Source of the DNA: Acidimicrobiales bacterium
GTDB taxonomy: Bacteria; Actinomycetota; Acidimicrobiia; Acidimicrobiales; SZUA-35
Length of the DNA: 64,000 bases
Assembly (NCBI GenBank): GCA_028285495.1
Contig: JANQPB010000042.1
Coordinates: 62,001-126,000 of the forward strand
Reading direction: 5' to 3'
Made by a program: the position numbers and the translations under genes. Below, in pieces: positions 61,467 through 64,000 of this stretch. The notes beneath the pieces are model-generated. The model had not been told where the DNA came from, ran no database searches, and worked only from the letters and a program-made list of their open reading frames with translations. How positions within the stretch are numbered: the stretch's first letter is position 1; each line of letters opens with the position of its first letter.

Positions 61467-64000
61467 CCGGTGCCGTCCTGGAGATCGCCGGCCACCGTCC
61501 GCCTGGTGATGCGGCGGGCGAGGCCCGTCACGATCACGGCGATGGCGGCGGCCGGCACGAGTTGGACGGCGGCCACCGTCCGCCACGGGACGACCGTGCG
61601 GGGCGGAGGCACCACCGGCTGACCCGCCTGGTCGAGGGTGAGCCGGGGCAGGATGGCAATCGAGAGCCCGAGCCCGATGGCCGCGCCGAGGGCGACGGCA
61701 ACGACGAGCAGCGCCAGTTGCTCGGCTGCGAGCCACGACCCGAACTGCCGGGGCGAGAGGCCGAGGGCCCGCAGCAGCTGGAACTCGCCCCGGCGCCGGC
61801 GGGCCGAGGTGACCGCCCCGGTCGTGAACACGAGGACGGCGAAGACCGCCGCAGCCCCGGCGGCCAGGGCGTAGGCGCCGATGGCGGCCAAGGCGACCGG
61901 GTCGGTCCGGAGTCGTCTGGCCAATCCCTCCCGGTCCGCGACCTCGGCGGAATGGAACGGCGAGGTGGCGAGCGCGGCGGCGACGGTCGACGAGTCGACG
62001 CCGTCATCGAGGTCGAGCCAGACCTCCTCGATGGTCTCGATCGGCCGGCCGGGCCGGTGGGCCAGGCGTTGCAGGCTCGGCAGGTCGACGATGGCCACGT
62101 CGTCGCCCGGCGCGACGGTCGGGAGGCCGGCGACGGCGCCGACGATCTCGGTCCCGCCGCCGGGGACCGGCAGGCTCGGCACCTCGAGCGGGTCGCCGAT
62201 CGACCGCCCGCTGGCCTCGAGCCACGACGACGTCACCACGAGCGGGAGCCGAGCCGGCGCCTCGAGGGGATCGGGTCGGAGGTCGACGACGAGCAGGGCG
62301 GACGAGCTGGTCGACGAGCCCGTCTCCAGATCGACGGCAACGGCACCGTCCACATCCGGCCGAGCCATCACCGCGCTCGCCGCCTGGTCGAGCCGGACCG
62401 TCCCGCCGATGTCGACCGTCCAGCGATCGATCCCGTCGTCGCCGCCTGACGCCAGGCCGACCGGGGCTGCGCCGCCCGAGTCGTCGACGATGGTGAGCGG
62501 GCCGAGCTGGAGCGTCACCGGTCGGGACCGGTCGGACGGCGGGAGCAGCCGCAGCTCGACGGCGACCAGCGTCAGCGGTGCGATCGGGTCGACGGCCCGG
62601 TCGGCCCCGGTCGTGGCCGACAGGTCCGCGGTCAGCTCGCCGACCGGCTCGTTGGCCGAGATCCGGCCGAGCTCGATCCGATGCAGGTACCCGGCGCCGT
62701 CCTGGACCACGACGTCGACCCAGCCGACGAGGGCGAGCGGGAGCAGGTCGGGCGCAGGATCGGTGTCGGACCCGCCGCCGACCCCCTCCGATCCGTCGCC
62801 GTCACCTGGCTCGGGATCGGTCGCTGCGCCGGAGCCGGACTCGACCGGCTCCGGTGGCTCGGTCGGGGCCGGGACCCGCTGCTCGTCGATCCACACGGCC
62901 AGCTCGAAGCGGGTCGGCCGACCGGGGAGTGGGAACCCGCCGAGCGACGGTCTGGCCTCGACCAGCGCATCGGCCGCCGCAGCGAGCCCCGGCCCGGCCG
63001 GTGGCGACCCGATCACCGCGCCGACCGTCCCGGCATCGAGGGCGACGACGGTGACCGCGCCGTCGACGGCGGGGAACGGGCCCCGCGACCGGGACACCGG
63101 CAGAGCGGCGGCGACCCCGTCGAGGCCGGCGTGGGCGCTCAGCAGGTGCAGCCCGGCCAGCTCGGCGTCGCTGCGGGGATCGACATCGACCCGCACGTCG
63201 GCCCCGACCAGCCTCGCTGCCTGGTCGCCCTGGGAGGTCCGCCACGTCTCGGCGTAGCTGGCGGCGAACCCGCCGATGGCCAGGGCCAGGGCCAGGAGGA
63301 ACACCGATCGGGTCTGCTCGGCCGGTCGCCTGGCCACCTGCCAGCCGACCAGGGTGGCGACGATCGAGCGTCCTCGACCGACGATGCGCTCGGCCAACCG
63401 GGCCAGCAGCGGGACGAAGCGGAGGGTGGCCACCGCCCCGGTGACGAGCGCCAGGCTCGGGGCGATCAGCAACAGCGGGTCGATGGCGAACCGATCGCCG
63501 AGCACCGACCGGGCCCCCGACCCGAGCCGGCCCAACTGCCAGAAGACCCCGGCCGTCAGCACCGCGAGGGCCAGGTCGACACCGGCCCGCTGGGCGCCGG
63601 CCCGCCGGTCCTGGCGCCGCCCCCGATCGATCGGGCGGGTGGCCGCCACCGGCGCCATGAGCAGCACGACCATGACCAGGGCGGCGACGGCCACGATCGC
63701 AACCGAGCCGGTACCGACGGTCGGCTCGACCGGGAAGTCGACCACGGCGAGCGGCCCACGTCGGTCGACGGCCCGGAGCAGCGTCGCTGCCAGCCACGGT
63801 GCGGCCAGCGCCGCCGGGCCGATCAGGAGGACCGCCTCGATGCCGGACAGCGCGACCAGGTGACCGCGGCCCGAGCCCCGCGCCTGCAGCAGCTCGGTCT
63901 GCTCCCTCCTGGCCTCGACCAACAGCCCGGCCCCGATGCCGAGGGCCATGCCGGCCAGGATGGCGAGTTGGGCGGCGACGGCCAGGATGCCGGAGCGGGA
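61463..64000 (-). CDS. FtsX-like ABC permease, partial at right edge
   Basis: The frame is open to the window edge (845 residues seen, N-terminus missing); the ATG at 63949 is internal, since the 17 codons beyond it continue a membrane helix (SRSGILAVAAQLAILAGMAL). Several hydrophobic triplets and a large outer domain in the same order as the next gene; the C-terminal part has SARRRRGEFQLLRALGLSP, the typical FtsX loop. First visible gene of the five-gene operon. Confidence 0.82.
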   Translation of the reverse strand, partial: SRSGILAVAAQLAILAGMALGIGAGLLVEARREQTELLQARGSGRGHLVALSGIEAVLLIGPAALAAPWLAATLLRAVDRRGPLAVVDFPVEPTVGTGSVAIVAVAALVMVVLLMAPVAATRPIDRGRRQDRRAGAQRAGVDLALAVLTAGVFWQLGRLGSGARSVLGDRFAIDPLLLIAPSLALVTGAVATLRFVPLLARLAERIVGRGRSIVATLVGWQVARRPAEQTRSVFLLALALAIGGFAASYAETWRTSQGDQAARLVGADVRVDVDPRSDAELAGLHLLSAHAGLDGVAAALPVSRSRGPFPAVDGAVTVVALDAGTVGAVIGSPPAGPGLAAAADALVEARPSLGGFPLPGRPTRFELAVWIDEQRVPAPTEPPEPVESGSGAATDPEPGDGDGSEGVGGGSDTDPAPDLLPLALVGWVDVVVQDGAGYLHRIELGRISANEPVGELTADLSATTGADRAVDPIAPLTLVAVELRLLPPSDRSRPVTLQLGPLTIVDDSGGAAPVGLASGGDDGIDRWTVDIGGTVRLDQAASAVMARPDVDGAVAVDLETGSSTSSSALLVVDLRPDPLEAPARLPLVVTSSWLEASGRSIGDPLEVPSLPVPGGGTEIVGAVAGLPTVAPGDDVAIVDLPSLQRLAHRPGRPIETIEEVWLDLDDGVDSSTVAAALATSPFHSAEVADREGLARRLRTDPVALAAIGAYALAAGAAAVFAVLVFTTGAVTSARRRRGEFQLLRALGLSPRQFGSWLAAEQLALLVVAVALGAAIGLGLSIAILPRLTLDQAGQPVVPPPRTVVPWRTVAAVQLVPAAAIAVIVTGLARRITRRTVAGDLQDGTG

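Overview
The window is high-GC DNA (roughly 70% by eye), densely coded on both strands, with many GTG/TTG starts and 4-base ATGA/GTGA overlaps. The gene content points to a high-GC actinobacterium (Actinomycetota): a mycothiol-dependent nitroreductase-type DsbA protein, an F420-type luciferase-like oxidoreductase, DUF2510 and SCO6745-like proteins, FHA/Ser-Thr kinase signalling, a LprG/P55-like lipoprotein-exporter pair and a split SUF system. A member of Acidimicrobiia would fit, but that is inference. No rRNA, tRNA, CRISPR array, insertion sequence or phage gene was seen.

Layout. 1-5.3 kb: a kinase-like protein lacking the DFG aspartate (cut by the left edge), a VOC protein with a sugar-lactone oxidase, an FHA-HTH regulator and a hypothetical protein. 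5.5-6.1 kb: a DsbA/Rv2466c-type oxidoreductase whose active-site CPWC motif reads U-P-W-C, because codon 11 is an in-frame TGA followed by a SECIS-like hairpin. 6.2-12.6 kb: a lipoprotein, an active transmembrane Ser/Thr kinase with a fibronectin III domain, and a double-FHA membrane serine protease. 12.8-20.7 kb: coaE, PPOX protein, cold-shock protein, malonyl-CoA decarboxylase, methyltransferase and an LLM oxidoreductase. 20.8-23.7 kb: a TadE-TadE-TadG operon. 23.7-29 kb: a methylsuccinyl-CoA-dehydrogenase-like enzyme divergent from a mesaconyl-CoA-hydratase-like MaoC protein, mutY, and a second selenoprotein operon (a thioredoxin-domain fusion followed by a UGSC-motif protein interrupted by an in-frame TGA). 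29-33.6 kb: MBL hydrolase, flavin reductase, M50 protease, acyl-CoA dehydrogenase and gamma-carbonic anhydrase. 33.8-49.6 kb: a SUF Fe-S cluster system broken into three parts (sufB; sufD-Rieske-sufC; then sufC2-sufS-sufU on the other strand), with unrelated genes between. 49.8-55.5 kb: rhodanese-metZ-DUF1737, a lipoprotein/MFS pair, MBL hydrolase and LysR. 55.9-64 kb: a five-gene operon of two FtsX-like permeases, two ABC ATPases and a TesB-like thioesterase, cut by the right edge.

The most notable observation is two separate selenocysteine candidates. Each has an in-frame TGA where a redox Cys is expected, intact coding on both sides, and an 8-bp hairpin with a 3-nt loop starting with GU about 20 nt downstream. 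The genome should therefore carry selA/selB/selC/selD elsewhere. A second theme is promoter geometry: nine genes have a TAnnnT hexamer exactly 6 nt before the start codon and two more have it 7 nt before, which implies leaderless mRNAs. This includes the UPWC selenoprotein gene, whose Sec codon would lie about 30 nt from the mRNA 5' end.
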